From positions 1-6,085 of the forward strand of contig JAIOSN010000139.1 in NCBI GenBank assembly GCA_021107605.1: a DNA stretch of 6,085 nt. The letters run 5' to 3'. How positions within the stretch are numbered: position 1 is the stretch's first letter; each line of letters opens with the position of its first letter. Both the position numbers and the translations under genes were made by a program. The stretch is from Anaerolineae bacterium. GTDB taxonomy: Bacteria > Chloroflexota > Anaerolineae > B4-G1 > SLSP01. This document shows, one piece after another, positions 5,623 to 6,085 of the stretch. Under the pieces are notes generated by a model that was not told the DNA's origin, searched no databases, and worked only from the letters and a program-made list of their open reading frames with translations.

Positions 5623-6085
5623 ATGGCAGAGCGTATTCTAATTGTAGATGATGAACCCGCCATTACGTCAGCCTTGAATTATTATTTTATTCAAGCCGGC
5701 TATCAAACGCTGCTGGCGTATACCGGCAATGAAGCGTTGGAAAAACTCTCCCTTGATCCGGATCTGGTTATTTTGGATATTATGCTGCCAGATATTGATG
5801 GCTACCAAATCTGCCAACATATTCGTGAGCAACCGCAATATACGCCCATTTTGATGCTTACAGCCAAAGACACTTTGCAAGAAAAAGTACTAGGACTTGA
5901 TCTGGGAGCGGATGCTTATTTAACCAAACCGTACCAGCTGCCAGAGCTGCTGGCTCAGGTACGGGCATTGCTTCGCCTTGTCAAACAACAAGAACGCTTG
6001 CAGCTGGCCTGTGGCCCGATTGAGCTTTGGGTTGATGAGGGTATTGTGCGCTGCGCTGGAAAAGAGCTGGCGCTAACGACAACGG
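5623..6085 (+). CDS. OmpR/PhoB-family response regulator, 3'-truncated by the window end
   Basis: The frame is open from ATG 5623 to the last base, giving 154 residues of an expected 225-240. The receiver domain (about 3-118) is complete: acidic pair Asp9-Asp10, phospho-acceptor Asp52 in VILDIMLPDIDGY, Thr80 in LMLTAKD, Tyr99, and Lys102 in the YLTKPY motif. After a linker (KQQERLQ), the segment CGPIELWVDEGIVRCAGKELALTTT matches the beta-strand platform that begins an OmpR/PhoB winged-helix DNA-binding domain; the recognition helix lies beyond the window. This class binds direct repeats with about 11-bp spacing, the kind of site seen at 2180-2218. It is the second gene of a probable operon with the glycosidase-like gene. 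Its kinase may be the one at 993-2072 or one encoded just downstream. No defect is visible in the receiver. Confidence 0.93.
   Translation, partial: MAERILIVDDEPAITSALNYYFIQAGYQTLLAYTGNEALEKLSLDPDLVILDIMLPDIDGYQICQHIREQPQYTPILMLTAKDTLQEKVLGLDLGADAYLTKPYQLPELLAQVRALLRLVKQQERLQLACGPIELWVDEGIVRCAGKELALTTT

Noticed and set aside
1..6085. tRNA, rRNA, insertion sequences, phage attachment sites or toxin-antitoxin genes
   Set aside because: I looked for their hallmarks (tRNA cloverleaf arms, transposase motifs, long terminal inverted repeats with target duplications, small paired genes) and found none convincing.

Overview
This window looks like bacterial chromosome with all recognisable genes on the + strand. 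The mix of a band-7 protein, a secreted PA-IL-like lectin domain and a membrane-anchored TIM-barrel protein of a type I associate with Chloroflexota (Anaerolineae-like) suggests that phylum. This is inference from protein style, because no rRNA or phylogenetic marker is present.

Layout. (1) 3-983: galactokinase lacking its N-terminus, cut by the window edge. (2) 993-2072: PhoR-like sensor histidine kinase, 9 nt after the galactokinase stop and visibly AT-richer than it. (3) 2073-2307: intergenic region holding four TGTGAC copies at exactly 11-bp spacing, 10 bp upstream of a TACAAT -10 box, then a perfect 14-bp palindrome near the predicted transcription start. This is the geometry of a PhoB/OmpR-type activated promoter. 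(4) 2308-3234: membrane-anchored SPFH/band-7 protein. (5) 3296-3766: small exported protein with a PA-IL (LecA)-like galactose-lectin domain, probably in the same operon. (6) 3767-4145: a gene-free stretch with three degenerate 10-bp units, nested inverted repeats and an extended -10 promoter. (7) 4146-5609: membrane-anchored glycoside-hydrolase-like protein in which both expected catalytic glutamates appear to be replaced. (8) 5623-6085: OmpR/PhoB-family response regulator, cut by the window end and only 13 nt after the previous gene.

How it may fit together. The window has a histidine kinase, a response regulator of the class that binds 11-bp direct repeats, and a promoter carrying such repeats in front of an envelope operon (band-7 plus lectin). 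The simplest reading is an envelope or surface-glycan two-component regulon, with the degenerate glycosidase as a possible extracellular glycan-binding partner of the second signalling unit. The kinase and regulator genes are 3.5 kb apart, and the regulator may have another kinase just downstream, so their pairing is hypothesis. Base composition alternates between GC-rich genes (galactokinase, band-7, lectin) and AT-richer ones (kinase, glycosidase-like protein, regulator), which suggests the segment was assembled from parts of different origin.
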